In this document: positions 9,801 through 18,144 of the stretch, piece after piece
Numbering within the stretch: the stretch's first letter is position 1
Layout of the letters: each line of letters opens with the position of its first letter
Origin: Sedimentisphaera sp050251615
GTDB lineage: Bacteria; Planctomycetota; Phycisphaerae; Sedimentisphaerales; Sedimentisphaeraceae
Reading direction: 5' to 3'
Length of the DNA: 64,000 bases
Assembly: GCA_050251615.1 (NCBI GenBank)
Contig: JBFWMM010000004.1
Coordinates: 1 to 64,000 of the forward strand
Made by a program: the position numbers and the translations under genes
The notes under the pieces: generated by a model
The model's database searches: none
Told to the model about the DNA's origin: nothing
What the model saw: only the letters and a program-made list of their open reading frames with translations

Positions 9801-10989
9801 TCCGGCAACTGACATTCTCAATAAGGCAATAAAGAACTACGTAGTGCGCAGAGATGAATTCAAGACTGTAATCGCCGGTTATCCATGGTTCCTTGACTGG
9901 GGCCGCGATACGCTGATATGCCTGCGCGGTTGCATCAGTGCGGGAATGCTCGATGATTCGCTCGAAATAATACGGCAGTTTGCACGTTTCGAGAAACTTG
10001 GTACGCTTCCAAATATGATTCGAGGCGGAGACCACTCCAACCGCGACACATCAGATGCGCCTCTGTGGATGTTCGTTGCCGTAAGTGATTTAATCGCCGA
10101 AAGAGGGGCCTCTATCCTCGAAACTGACTGCGGTGGCCGCTCGCTTATCAATGTACTGCGTTCAATAGCTGATAACTACATTTCGGGAACGGAAAACGGT
10201 ATAATCTGTGACAGAGATTCAGGGCTCGTTTTCAGCCCCTCGCATTTCACCTGGATGGACACCAACTACCCCGCAGGTACGCCCCGCGAAGGGTATCCGG
10301 TAGAGATTCAAGCTTTATGGTACAGCGCCCTTTCGCTTCTCGCTCAGTACGATACACCGAGAACCGAACAGTGGCAAGCATACGCGAAGAAGGTTTCTCT
10401 GAGCATTGTTGATCTCTATTCAAGCGAAGATGGCCTTTCAGATTGCCTGCACTGCCAGCCCGGAGTTGCGGCGAGGGACGCAGTCAAAGACGACCATTGC
10501 CGTTGCAATCAGCTGTTTGCCGTAACACTCGGGGCCATAACTGATCCGAATTTGTCGGCAGATATCATTCGTGCCTGCTCGAAACTTGTTGTACCTGGAG
10601 CAATACGTACACTTGCAGACAAGCCTGTAGAGTATGAGTTGCCTGTTTATTCTGCCCGTGGCGAGCTTCTCAACAATCCGTCGTATCCATATCAGGGATG
10701 GTACAGCGGCGATGAAGACTCAAAACGCAAACCAGCTTACCACAACGGCACTGCCTGGGGATGGGTGTTCCCCTCATACTGCGAAGCTTTGAAGTGTGCA
10801 TGTGGAGACGATGGCGCCAAAATCGCCGGCTCTATAATTGCAAGTTCTATTGAGGTGATAAAAAGCGGATGCCTCGGGCATGTGCCCGAGATAATGGATG
10901 CAAACAGCCCGCATCTGCAAAAGGGTTGCGGTGCACAGGCCTGGAGCGTAACAGAGCTATATCGCGTAATGAAGCTACTTAATGTTTAG
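6811..10989 (+). CDS. Bifunctional-type glycogen debranching enzyme (GH13 + GH133)
   Basis: A 1392-residue protein with the two-domain layout of eukaryotic AGL: an N-terminal GH13 4-alpha-glucanotransferase-like half and a C-terminal GH133 amylo-alpha-1,6-glucosidase half. GH13 residues are D325 (GFRCDAGY), E354 (MLEGLGG) and D413 (ETHDNN), and the phrase RFGSPFAAKDMFDVD matches the GDE family. The GH133 half starts near residue 985 with YPWFLDWGRDT (D1033) and later IQALWYSAL. A long beta-rich middle (about 590-960) joins them. I chose the ATG at 6811 because AGGAG lies 5 nt upstream; a TTG at 6808 is also open. It closes the glycogen operon and meets the convergent amidase gene with only 3 nt between stops. 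Confidence 0.88.
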   Translation: MKVSQNPPVGCNLLLHEGDTLTFELKISPEQSGKAYLRTNLYRADVLREEIIEQVEAGRQILGRSWHDIEMIRYADGAYRITLPLTETGYFSAKTLFVAEGIEYKVYWPEGDNTFIKVEPATTIGSNTIYTVFPRQFGSNKYSDNSVPEEQLMALDEQGYAVIPPSGTYRNVISELDHIICDMGFKIVQVLPVHPTPTTYARMGRFGSPFAAKDMFDVDHACAEFDTAASPMEQFGELVDAVHKRGAKIFIDLPANHTGWASQLHEHHPEWFVKNNDGSTKSPGAWGVVWADLIELDYSQKELWKYMAEVFIFWCGKGVDGFRCDAGYMIPANAWRYITARVRSRFPHTIFMLEGLGGKLETTERLLTYSNLDWAYSELFQNYTQDEITAYCAYSHRISPSLGNLVNFAETHDNNRLAASGEIFASMRTALCALFSEGGAYGITNGVEWYADKKVNVHGASTLNWGSKRNQVALIKKLLEILETHACFQAGSSMRLIQTSRNNTLALLRTASNKESVLVLCNLNKEHNGGVSWLKSEFSCAGPLFDLITGEQKKCQTEGANCLLELAAGEVIALSKSAELPKSKHNHRLRQVLRSKAMQVWMDTTGEVDCSDKNFDNMAEAMADNPEKFLTTTGCDYILWQAPVDSHRTVIVPARHFLLIKSKTPFLAELCFDDKIIESHYSITDDHGGFFAIFEPVKPSSSNLRFNLRIRLLSDKTEELSGSLLYTKKQGKLTACLDKCSDFVNGDYALCSNELGGMAQVRAGWGVLSSKYDAFLAANLSTEYPVDRFISLLRMRVWLRYRDYSCEIEPACQKLFTTDMDNHILWSFDAPVGMGKIIRLDAVLDFSQTGNSECIHFSRHATEEIEDALADEEVVEIIIRPDIDARINHEVTKAYTGAENAFPSSIEICPAGFVFSRDCARLEMNISIGEFVHEPHWLYMQNLPVEQDRGLEHTSDIFSPGYFRARLGGGESVTVAAAVNEPLPRRDVPVLRTAATLPATDILNKAIKNYVVRRDEFKTVIAGYPWFLDWGRDTLICLRGCISAGMLDDSLEIIRQFARFEKLGTLPNMIRGGDHSNRDTSDAPLWMFVAVSDLIAERGASILETDCGGRSLINVLRSIADNYISGTENGIICDRDSGLVFSPSHFTWMDTNYPAGTPREGYPVEIQALWYSALSLLAQYDTPRTEQWQAYAKKVSLSIVDLYSSEDGLSDCLHCQPGVAARDAVKDDHCRCNQLFAVTLGAITDPNLSADIIRACSKLVVPGAIRTLADKPVEYELPVYSARGELLNNPSYPYQGWYSGDEDSKRKPAYHNGTAWGWVFPSYCEALKCACGDDGAKIAGSIIASSIEVIKSGCLGHVPEIMDANSPHLQKGCGAQAWSVTELYRVMKLLNV

Positions 10990-10992
10990 ATG

Positions 10993-11706
10993 TTAGTAGG
11001 CGTTTTCTATGCCATCGGCGATCACCCTTGCAAGCTTTGACTGATACGCAGATGTATTGAGCTGGCTCGCCTCGTAGGAATTCGAGAGGAACCCAAGTTC
11101 GATCAGAGTTGAAGGCCTTGAATGTTTGACAAGCACCCTGAAATCGGACCGTCTGACGCCTCTTGTGGCAAGGCCGGCTCTCCGGAATTCCTTTTCAATA
11201 GATTCGGCGATAACAACGCTTTGCCTCGAAGCCGCTCTGGCTACATACATTGATGCGCCCGTTACTGACGGCGTCCCGCACCAGTCGGCGTGAATGCTGA
11301 TCAGGGCATCGGCTTTATAACTGTCCGCAAGGGCGGCCCTGTCATCAAGCTCAACAAACGTGTCATTATCGCGGCTCATTACCACTTCAGCCCCTTTCTG
11401 ACGGAGGTAATAGGCGAGTTTTGATGCGGTTGCGATATTAATCGTTTTCTCGGGAGCTCTGGAAAGGCCTCTGGCGCCCGGGTCTTTGCCGCCGTGTCCC
11501 GCATCGATAATAAAGAGGCGTCCCTTTATCGAGCCGCTCTTGTAAGGCACCTGCGGAGCCACGGGAGGGACGGTTGGACGGGGGTATGCAGGACGTAAAT
11601 CGCTCGATCGTCCCACTACAACCGGCGCATCGTATCCGGAATCACCACAACCGGTGAGTACGACCAGCATTACCAGCAATAAACCAACACCTGCATTTTT
11701 ACCCAT
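10993..11706 (-). CDS. N-acetylmuramoyl-L-alanine amidase (Amidase_3), lipoprotein
   Basis: A 237-residue zinc amidase cleaving the lactyl-alanine bond of peptidoglycan stem peptides. The N-terminus is a lipoprotein signal with lipobox LTGC at about residues 17-20, then a Pro-rich linker (about 30-58). Amidase_3 motifs follow: IDAGHGGKDPG (zinc His), SIHAD (zinc His) and LIELGFLSN (catalytic Glu). Membrane anchoring in the periplasm is expected. It is the last gene of the folD-trpS-purC unit, 68 nt after purC, and ends 3 nt from the convergent debranching gene without space for its own terminator. Confidence 0.9.
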   Translation of the reverse strand: MGKNAGVGLLLVMLVVLTGCGDSGYDAPVVVGRSSDLRPAYPRPTVPPVAPQVPYKSGSIKGRLFIIDAGHGGKDPGARGLSRAPEKTINIATASKLAYYLRQKGAEVVMSRDNDTFVELDDRAALADSYKADALISIHADWCGTPSVTGASMYVARAASRQSVVIAESIEKEFRRAGLATRGVRRSDFRVLVKHSRPSTLIELGFLSNSYEASQLNTSAYQSKLARVIADGIENAY

Positions 11707-11774
11707 TTTGCGCTTCCCTGCTTTCCACCGGAGTTCACACAGACTCCGAAGCCTGCGCTGTGAATTATTAAAAA

Positions 11775-12659
11775 CTAAACAGTGAACTTCAAACCCGTAA
11801 GGCGCTCATAACACTCAATGTACTTCGCGCTTGTATTGAGGACAATATCCTCGGGAAGTTCAATCCCTGCACCTGATTTATCGAAGCTTATCTCTTCAAG
11901 ATAGTTCCTGACGAACTGCTTGTCGTAGCTCTGCTGATCGCGACCGCTTTCGTAGTCGTCTGCCGGCCAGAACCTTGAAGAATCGGGCGTGAGAACTTCG
12001 TCAATCAAAATGATGCGGCCATCAATAACGCCCCATTCAAATTTAGTATCCGCAAGTATGATGCCACGCTCCAAAGCGTATTCACTTGCATTTTTGAAAA
12101 TGGCAATACTCATTTCGCTGATGTATTTCGCGGCTTCTCTTCCTATTATGGAAGCGCTCTGCTCCACGGTAATGTTCTCATCATGCTCGCCAAGCTCGGC
12201 CTTTGTGGAAGGCGTATAGAGCGGTTCGGGGAGCTTGTCGCACTGTTTGAGCCCGGCGGGGAGGCTGTGTCCGCAAACCGTTCCCGTTTTGAGGTAGTCT
12301 TTCCAGCCCGAGCCTGTAATATAACCGCGAATTATACACTCTACCGGCAACACTTTCGTTTTCTTAACGAGCATACTGCGTCCGATAAGTTCGGGATGCT
12401 CATTGAACGGAGCGGGGAATTCCTCAAGCTTGTCCGTGATCAGATGGTTTTCCACTTTACCCGCAAGCTGATCAAGCCAGAAACGTGAAATTTTTGTAAG
12501 TATGGCACCCTTGTTCGGTATGCCGTTTTTCATAATCACATCAAATGCGCTTATCCTGTCTGTTGCTACGATAAGGAGCTTGTCACCAAGGTCGTAAATA
12601 TCTCTTACCTTACCGTGATGTACTTTCTGCCCGGGAATATCTGTTTGAAGTATAGTCAT
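11775..12659 (-). CDS. purC: Phosphoribosylaminoimidazole-succinocarboxamide (SAICAR) synthase
   Basis: A 294-residue enzyme joining CAIR and aspartate with ATP in de novo purine synthesis. The N-terminal phrase GKVRDIYDLGDKLLIVATDRISAFD, given here in part, is the family signature, followed by the RGYITGSGWKDY loop and DTKFEWG. The length of about 300 is the long form found in yeast and many bacteria rather than the ~240-residue form of E. coli. It sits 36 nt after trpS and 68 nt before the amidase gene on the same strand. Confidence 0.94.
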   Translation of the reverse strand: MTILQTDIPGQKVHHGKVRDIYDLGDKLLIVATDRISAFDVIMKNGIPNKGAILTKISRFWLDQLAGKVENHLITDKLEEFPAPFNEHPELIGRSMLVKKTKVLPVECIIRGYITGSGWKDYLKTGTVCGHSLPAGLKQCDKLPEPLYTPSTKAELGEHDENITVEQSASIIGREAAKYISEMSIAIFKNASEYALERGIILADTKFEWGVIDGRIILIDEVLTPDSSRFWPADDYESGRDQQSYDKQFVRNYLEEISFDKSGAGIELPEDIVLNTSAKYIECYERLTGLKFTV

Positions 12660-12695
12660 ATTGTTCTTCTGCTGTTTGTGATTAGTTAAACGATT

Positions 12696-13658
12696 TCAGC
12701 GGATGCCGATATTGTACCTTGCCCTGTCCAAAGTAACGCGGGCAACCGCAAGAGCCCTCTCAGCGCCATCATCGAGGACCTGCTTTATGTAATCCATATT
12801 GTTTTCCAGCTCTGAGCGTTTTTCCCTATACGGACGGAAGTAGTCCAGCATCATCTCCGCCAGACGCTTCTTCGCATCGCCGTAGCCCATACCGCCATTA
12901 CGGTACTTCGCATCCCACTCAGCCAGCTCCGCAGGGTCTGCAAAAAGTTTCATAAGCGCAAACACATTGCACTTGCTTGGGTCTTTGGGCTCTTCAACAG
13001 GCGTTGAATCGGTAAGAATGCGCATCACCTTCTTCTTCATGGTTTTTTCGGGTTCGAAGATCTCGATTGTATTGCCGTAGCTCTTGCTCATCTTCATCCC
13101 GTCCAAGCCCGGAACAACCGCAACCGATTCCACGATATGCTCCTTGGGTATGACGAATGTCTCGCCGAACATATTATTGAACTTGCCGGCAATATCGCAC
13201 GTTATCTCAATATGCTGTTTCTGGTCTGCGCCAACGGGGACAATATCGCTGTCAAAGGCAAGGATGTCAGCCGCCTGCAAAAGCGGATAGGTGAAAAGTC
13301 CGTGGTTAGGAGAGATGCCCCTGGCAATCTTGTCCTTGTAACTCACACATCTTTCCATAAGCCCCATAGGGGTTACACAGGAAAGCAACCATGTCAGCTC
13401 GACAACTTCAGGCACATCTGTCTGGCGCCAGAAAACTGTTTTCTCCGGATCCATGCCGAGCGCGAGATAATCCGCGGCAACAGCATATACAAAATTCTTC
13501 AGCTCAGCGGGGTCAGGGTTACTTGTCAAAGCGTGATACTCAGCGATGAAATAAAAACATTCGTTCTCATGCTGAAGCTGAAGATGCTGACGCATGGCGC
13601 CGAAATAGTTGCCGATATGTAGTCTGCCGGAAGGCTGAATGCCTGAAAGTATTCTCAT
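12696..13658 (-). CDS. trpS: Tryptophanyl-tRNA synthetase
   Basis: A 320-residue class I synthetase charging tRNA-Trp. The Rossmann-fold HIGH-equivalent is GRLHIGNYFGAM at about residues 11-22 and the KMSKS loop is complete (GLDGMKMSKSYGN, about 190-200). Length is normal for bacterial TrpRS. It lies 31 nt after folD and 36 nt before purC. There is no room for a T-box or tryptophan leader directly upstream, so control should come from the folD promoter. Confidence 0.95.
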   Translation of the reverse strand: MRILSGIQPSGRLHIGNYFGAMRQHLQLQHENECFYFIAEYHALTSNPDPAELKNFVYAVAADYLALGMDPEKTVFWRQTDVPEVVELTWLLSCVTPMGLMERCVSYKDKIARGISPNHGLFTYPLLQAADILAFDSDIVPVGADQKQHIEITCDIAGKFNNMFGETFVIPKEHIVESVAVVPGLDGMKMSKSYGNTIEIFEPEKTMKKKVMRILTDSTPVEEPKDPSKCNVFALMKLFADPAELAEWDAKYRNGGMGYGDAKKRLAEMMLDYFRPYREKRSELENNMDYIKQVLDDGAERALAVARVTLDRARYNIGIR

Positions 13659-13689
13659 TTTTTGCCTTAAGTTTGAAGTTTTATGAAGT

Positions 13690-14577
13690 TCACCCGATGT
13701 TATTTGCGAATTTTGCCGAATCTACCGTGTTGTAGAGGAGCATTGTAATTGTCATCGGGCCAACTCCTCCAGGAACAGGAGTGATGAACGAAGCCTTTTC
13801 ACAGAGTGCATCGAAATCCACATCACCGATCAGGCGATACCCGTTTTTCTTCGTTGCGTCAGGTACCCTGTTCACGCCGACATCAATGATAACCGCCCCG
13901 TCTTTGACCATGTCAGCGGTTATTGTGTTGGGGTAGCCAGTCGCAGCGACAACAATATCAGCCTTGAGAGTGTGAGCGGCGATATCTTTTGTGCGCGTGT
14001 GGCAGACAGTTACAGTAGCGTTGCCGAGCTTGCTTTTCTGCATGAGCATATTTGCAAGGGGCTTGCCTACTATATTGCTTCGGCCCACGATTACAACCTC
14101 AGCGCCTTCAATCTGAATGCCTGAACGCTTGAGAAGCTGCAAGACGCCGTGAGGCGTGCATGGCAGAAACGCCTTTTCGCCGATTACCATTCTGCCTACA
14201 TTAACAGGGTGAAAACCATCAACGTCCTTGGCAGGATCAATGGCCATCAAGACTTTCGATTCATCAATATGTTTGGGCAAGGGAAGCTGTACGAGAATAC
14301 CGTTTATTTTAGGGTCTTTATTTTTCGCATCTATAACGGCCAACAGCTCTTCCTCGCTGGCGTTTGCCGGCAGACGGTTGTCATCAGAATAGATGCCGGT
14401 TTCCCTGCAGGCGCGCTCTTTCGCGGTTACGTAAGAAACGCTCGCCGGATCCTCCCCGACAAGTATTACAGCAAGACCGGGAACAATGCCATTTTCGGCA
14501 AGCCCGCTGACTGTTTGCTTCAGTTCTTCTCTGATTTCGGCCGCTATCTGCTTACCGCTGATTATCTGCGCTGTCAT
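13690..14577 (-). CDS. folD: Methylenetetrahydrofolate dehydrogenase/cyclohydrolase
   Basis: A 295-residue bifunctional enzyme converting 5,10-methylene-THF to 10-formyl-THF. Visible signatures are the catalytic YVTAKERAC segment (Lys near 54), VQLPLPKHID, GRSNIVGKPLANML for the nucleotide domain, and the C-terminal PGGVGPMTITML. It is first in the minus-strand unit with trpS, purC and amidase; formyl-THF links functionally to purine synthesis by purC. A strong predicted promoter lies 45 nt upstream (14622-14649). Confidence 0.95.
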   Translation of the reverse strand: MTAQIISGKQIAAEIREELKQTVSGLAENGIVPGLAVILVGEDPASVSYVTAKERACRETGIYSDDNRLPANASEEELLAVIDAKNKDPKINGILVQLPLPKHIDESKVLMAIDPAKDVDGFHPVNVGRMVIGEKAFLPCTPHGVLQLLKRSGIQIEGAEVVIVGRSNIVGKPLANMLMQKSKLGNATVTVCHTRTKDIAAHTLKADIVVAATGYPNTITADMVKDGAVIIDVGVNRVPDATKKNGYRLIGDVDFDALCEKASFITPVPGGVGPMTITMLLYNTVDSAKFANNIG

Positions 14578-14621
14578 TAATGCTCCGTATGTGTTTGAAA
14601 CGTTTATAATTATTCTCCCGT

Positions 14622-14649
14622 ATTATCAAAATATCGCGGTTTTTGTCAA
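14622..14649 (-). promoter_or_regulatory. Predicted promoter of the folD operon
   Basis: On the minus strand a perfect TTGACA (complement of 14644-14649) is followed after 16 nt by GATAAT (complement of 14622-14627). Predicted start near 14615, about 38 nt before folD. Confidence 0.65.
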
Positions 14650-14679
14650 ATTGTGGGATAAGCAAAATGCAAAGAACAC

Positions 14680-14707
14680 TTGATTATATTGTGAAAAAAA
14701 GTATCAT
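14680..14707 (+). promoter_or_regulatory. Predicted promoter of pgk
   Basis: TTGATT at 14680-14685 and TATCAT at 14702-14707 are separated by 16 nt. Predicted start near 14714 gives a leader of about 57 nt before pgk. The boxes match consensus at 4/6 and 5/6 positions. Confidence 0.5.
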
Positions 14708-14770
14708 TAAAGACTCATGCGAAGTTGTTAAAAACTTAAACCTCCTTACAAAGCAAAAAGGGTAAAAACA

Positions 14771-16009
14771 ATGGCAAAGAAAACTGTTGCAGATATTGAT
14801 GTTCAAGGCAAGAAGGTGTTGATTCGTTGCGATTTCAACGTTCCGCTCGATGCTGACAAGAACATAACCGACGATGCTCGTATCACAAAGGCACTGCCAA
14901 CAATCAAGGCGGTACTTGATAACGGTGGCTCCGTTATCCTTATGAGCCACCTCGGCAGGCCGAAAGGAGAAGTAAACCTCGACTACTCACTTGCTCCCGT
15001 CGCCAAGAGGCTTTCAGAGCTTCTCGAAAGAGACGTTATATTTCCAGGCGACTGTATCGGCGAAGCCGTAGAATCTGCGGCTGCCGCGCTTAAAAGCGGC
15101 GATGTTATGCTTCTCGAAAACCTGCGCTTCCACCAGGCTGAGATCATTAAAGACAAAGCGGCTAAGGATGACGCGGCTCTTCGCCGTGCCAAGGATGAAT
15201 TTGCAAAGAAAATCGCAGACCTTGCGGACGTTTACGTTTGCGATGCGTTCGGTACCGCACACCGCGATAACGCGTCCATGCTGACAGTACCCCAACAGAT
15301 GGCCGGCAAGCCCCGCGTGGCAGGATTCCTGATCGAGAAGGAAATCCAGTTCCTTGGCGACACAATCGAGAACGGAGAGAAGCCTTTTGTGGCAATCCTC
15401 GGCGGAGCAAAGGTCTCAGACAAGCTTCAGGTTATCGAAAATCTGATGGAGAAGGTAAACACGATCATCATCGGCGGCGGCATGAGCTTCACTTTCGCCA
15501 AGGCTAAGGGCGAAAAGATAGGTAACAGCCTCTGCGAGGACGATTTCGTAGAGAAGGCCGGCGAGTTGCTCAAGAGAGCTGAAAGCGGCAAATGCGAAAT
15601 CCTGCTTCCTGTTGACACAATCGTCGCAACTGAGTTCAAAGCAGATGCAGAGAACAAGGTCGTTGAAGGCGATATTGAAGATGGCTGGATGGGCCTCGAC
15701 ATCGGCCCGAAAACAGCGGCCATTTTTGCGGACAAAATCAGGCAGGCTAAGACTGTTGTCTGGAACGGGCCGATGGGCGTATTCGAGATGGAAGCCTTTG
15801 CAGGCGGCACAAAGACTGTAGCAAACGCCCTTGCGGAAGCCACAGCGGCAGGCGCAAGAACGGTTATCGGCGGTGGCGACAGTGCCAGTGCAATCAAAGT
15901 ACTCGGTCTTGAAGACCAGGTTAGCCATGTATCCACAGGCGGTGGCGCAAGTCTCGAAATGATGGAAGGTAAGAAGTTTGCCTGCCTTGCAATTCTCGAA
16001 GATAAATAA
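14771..16009 (+). CDS. pgk: Phosphoglycerate kinase
   Basis: A 412-residue glycolytic enzyme transferring phosphate from 1,3-bisphosphoglycerate to ADP. The N-terminal signature VLIRCDFNVPLD (about 17-28), LMSHLGRPKGE, and the C-terminal nucleotide motif GGGDSASA followed by VSHVSTGGGASLEMMEG are all intact. The length matches bacterial PGK (390-420). It is transcribed alone: it has its own predicted promoter and a strong terminator 15 nt after the stop. Confidence 0.97.
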   Translation: MAKKTVADIDVQGKKVLIRCDFNVPLDADKNITDDARITKALPTIKAVLDNGGSVILMSHLGRPKGEVNLDYSLAPVAKRLSELLERDVIFPGDCIGEAVESAAAALKSGDVMLLENLRFHQAEIIKDKAAKDDAALRRAKDEFAKKIADLADVYVCDAFGTAHRDNASMLTVPQQMAGKPRVAGFLIEKEIQFLGDTIENGEKPFVAILGGAKVSDKLQVIENLMEKVNTIIIGGGMSFTFAKAKGEKIGNSLCEDDFVEKAGELLKRAESGKCEILLPVDTIVATEFKADAENKVVEGDIEDGWMGLDIGPKTAAIFADKIRQAKTVVWNGPMGVFEMEAFAGGTKTVANALAEATAAGARTVIGGGDSASAIKVLGLEDQVSHVSTGGGASLEMMEGKKFACLAILEDK

Positions 16010-16024
16010 TTACGATTGCATATG

Positions 16025-16059
16025 GGGGCGGCGTCGGAACGATGTTGCCCCTTTTTTTT
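16025..16059 (+). terminator. Rho-independent terminator of pgk
   Basis: An 11-bp stem with some G-U pairs (16025-16035 with 16041-16051), a 5-nt loop and a run of eight T (16052-16059). It lies between pgk and the thioesterase and overlaps an upstream in-frame extension of the thioesterase reading frame, which argues that the thioesterase starts after it. Confidence 0.85.
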
Positions 16060-16078
16060 CATTTGGAGAGCAAGCAAA

Positions 16079-16480
16079 ATGTTCAGTATTACTGTTACAC
16101 CGAGATTCGGCGATGTCGATGGCCTTCGACACATAAACAACTGCGTTATTCCTCAATGGTTCGAGCTGGCAAGAAACCCCATATTCGAGCTGATGCCGAA
16201 TTTCAAATTTGGGTATGAGACGTGGGATCAGATTCTTGCCCACATAGACATCGACTTTGTTGGTCAGCTCCGTTTTGGAAGCGATGTCGAAATTCGCACG
16301 TATGTCTCGCGTGTCGGCGCATGCTCCTACACACTGTACCAGGAAGCCTGGCAGAACGGCAAGCTCGGAGCAAAAGGAAGCACTGTTATAGTATGCTTCA
16401 ATTTCAAGATGGAAAAACCAAAGCCGGTTTCTGATGAGTTGCGCAGGCGCTTGAGCGAACATCTGATTAACAAGAGCTGA
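16079..16480 (+). CDS. Acyl-CoA thioesterase, 4HBT hotdog family
   Basis: A 133-residue single hotdog-domain protein expected to hydrolyse acyl-CoA thioesters in the cytoplasm. The family signature is seen at the N-terminus: TPRFGDVDGLRHINN, in which the Asp of FGDVD and the H-x-N segment are the catalytic and substrate-site positions of 4-hydroxybenzoyl-CoA/YbgC-type enzymes. The frame is open from 16016, but that extension would run through the pgk terminator, while GGAG lies about 10 nt before the ATG at 16079, so I start there. The substrate is unknown. The next gene is convergent. Confidence 0.85.
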   Translation: MFSITVTPRFGDVDGLRHINNCVIPQWFELARNPIFELMPNFKFGYETWDQILAHIDIDFVGQLRFGSDVEIRTYVSRVGACSYTLYQEAWQNGKLGAKGSTVIVCFNFKMEKPKPVSDELRRRLSEHLINKS

Positions 16481-16649
16481 TTACGCCCTGTTCAATCTGA
16501 AGCATCCGAACCTTCAGGCTTTAATCCACACTGCCAATAAGTTCTCCCGCTTTACCAGCGCCTCTTATCACCCTGCGGTACGGAAGCAATGGTTGCTGCG
16601 AATTTCTTCGCAATACATACTGTTTCAAAGCACCTGCTGTACATTTTTT

Positions 16650-17960
16650 TCAAGTATGTATCTTATCCTGCGGGTTGCCTGTAAAAAGCGCCAGCACAAA
16701 CAGAACTACGGGAAGCGCCGTCATGGAAAGAAAGACAGGTCTGTAGCTGCCGGCACTTATCTCCTGAAACTTGCCTACACCCCATGGCCCGATAGATGTA
16801 AACATTACTATCATTGATGACGTGAGTCCGTTGACAGCACCGAGGTGCTTTCTGCCGAAGAATCTGGGCCAGGCAACGTTGCGGAGCATATTAAACAATC
16901 CACGGCTTGTGCCGAAACCTGCTACAAATAAAAATCTGCCACAAGGAGAACGCCAGTTCGCTATGCCGTAAATACCGATCGCAAGGCTGACAAGATACAG
17001 AAGAAAAATGGGCTTCATTTTTACATGGTCGCTGACGTAGCCGCCGATAAGATTCGAGGCAACGCTGAACATAGACATTGGCAGGTAGAGCCCGAACGCT
17101 TCTGAGGCAGTAAGGCCGGCAGCGGCACCGATTGATTCGGTACTGAAAGACACTGCCGTGAGTATCATTGCACTCAAGGACATGCCGATGGTATATATCC
17201 AGAATTCATATGTTTTTATAGCCTGTCGCTTCGTAAAATCATATTCGACATCATGTATTTTTGTTTTGCTTCTGATCTTTTCGTAGTTGGCGCCATCTGT
17301 ATGCAGGCCGCATTGCTCGGGGTTGTCGCGAAAGAAAATCAAAGCCAGCAAAGACATTCCCACGCCTACAATCAGCGCGAAAATCAGATATGTTTGGCTC
17401 CAGCCTAATCGTTTGACCATCTCGCCAACTGGTTCCGGATAAATATTAAATCCGAAAGAAACAATTACACCGCTTAGCGAGGCGGCGATTCCTCTGCGAT
17501 GCTCGAACCATCTGGCCATAGTTACTCTCGAACTCATTGCCAGGCAACCTTGCCCCGCGAAGCGCAAAAAGAGAAAACAACCGCATAGCGTAACAAACGA
17601 CATACCGTATTTACCGGCAAACACCATTAATGATTCCAGCTCGCTCATTGCAAAACATGCCAAACCAAGCATTAATGCGGACAAAACCGCCATCACCCGC
17701 CCGCCAAATCTGTCTATCAAAGTCCCTGCGAATGGCAAAAGAATGCTGCTCACAAGCGTGCCGAAAAGAAAAGCGCGGCTGAGGGTGTTGCGGGAGACAT
17801 CAAGCGTACTGCTGAGAGATTCAGTGAACACGCCCACGCCGATAGTCTGCCCGGGCACACTCATTACAACCCCGACCGCACCAACGCCCACAATAACCCA
17901 CCCATAGAAGAACGGCAAGCTTGACGGCTTAAAGGGAATATCTGAAAAATCACGGTTCAA
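16650..17960 (-). CDS. Major facilitator superfamily transporter
   Basis: A 436-residue polytopic inner-membrane protein with about 12 hydrophobic segments. The first helix starts at residue 18 (FYGWVIVGVG), typical of the oxalate-formate/monocarboxylate (OFA/MCT-like) MFS branch. The loop 2-3 signature is present as GTLIDRFGGRVM. The central cytoplasmic loop (about 205-240) is charged. The substrate cannot be told from sequence. It stands alone on the minus strand between the convergent thioesterase and the small-RNA locus, so function is not helped by context. Confidence 0.85.
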   Translation of the reverse strand: MNRDFSDIPFKPSSLPFFYGWVIVGVGAVGVVMSVPGQTIGVGVFTESLSSTLDVSRNTLSRAFLFGTLVSSILLPFAGTLIDRFGGRVMAVLSALMLGLACFAMSELESLMVFAGKYGMSFVTLCGCFLFLRFAGQGCLAMSSRVTMARWFEHRRGIAASLSGVIVSFGFNIYPEPVGEMVKRLGWSQTYLIFALIVGVGMSLLALIFFRDNPEQCGLHTDGANYEKIRSKTKIHDVEYDFTKRQAIKTYEFWIYTIGMSLSAMILTAVSFSTESIGAAAGLTASEAFGLYLPMSMFSVASNLIGGYVSDHVKMKPIFLLYLVSLAIGIYGIANWRSPCGRFLFVAGFGTSRGLFNMLRNVAWPRFFGRKHLGAVNGLTSSMIVMFTSIGPWGVGKFQEISAGSYRPVFLSMTALPVVLFVLALFTGNPQDKIHT

Positions 17961-18016
17961 AGGGCACTCGTTTCTGATTTACTTAAATCCAGTATCTAAA
18001 TTGACCAACCACCCAT

Positions 18017-18046
18017 AAAAAAAGAGCGGTGTCGAGGTGACACCGC
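18017..18046 (-). terminator. Intrinsic terminator of the predicted small RNA
   Basis: A perfect 8-bp GC-rich stem (18026-18033 with 18039-18046) with a 5-nt loop is followed on the minus strand by a run of seven T (complement of 18017-18023). Confidence 0.85.
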
Positions 18047-18138
18047 CCCCAGCTTTTTGAGGCAAAAGCTGGTTGTTAAGGAGGAGGAGGTCAAAATGTT
18101 TTAGAGGAGTAGTAGGTTTTGTGAGCTTTATTAGCTAC
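18017..18138 (-). ncRNA. Predicted ~120-nt small RNA with anti-Shine-Dalgarno motifs
   Basis: No reading frame of note is present, but a full transcription unit is visible on the minus strand: promoter (18145-18173), predicted start near 18138, and intrinsic terminator (18017-18046). The RNA would carry four CCUC-type motifs complementary to ribosome-binding sites. Two are in predicted single-stranded parts (an ACUCCUC near 18106 and a repeated CCUCCUCCUCCUU at 18079-18091), and two are in hairpin loops (loop of the 8-bp stem 18050-18057/18064-18071, and the ACCUC loop of the terminator hairpin). This resembles the architecture of C-rich-motif regulatory RNAs such as RsaE/RoxS; homology is not claimed. 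Read on the plus strand the same region offers only a two-codon frame. Confidence 0.6.
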
Positions 18139-18144
18139 AGGGTA

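Noticed and set aside
16016..16078. N-terminal extension of the thioesterase reading frame
   Set aside because: It translates the pgk terminator hairpin and T run; a good ribosome site lies before the later ATG at 16079.
16497..16518. CTGAAG/CTTCAG hairpin after the thioesterase as its terminator
   Set aside because: Only 6 bp and no T run follows.
18078..18105. Plus-strand AAGGAGGAGGAGG followed by ATG TTT TAG, a perfect ribosome site with a two-codon frame
   Set aside because: It is the complement of the C-rich motif of the predicted small RNA. The promoter and terminator read convincingly only on the minus strand, and no plus-strand gene follows for 8 kb.
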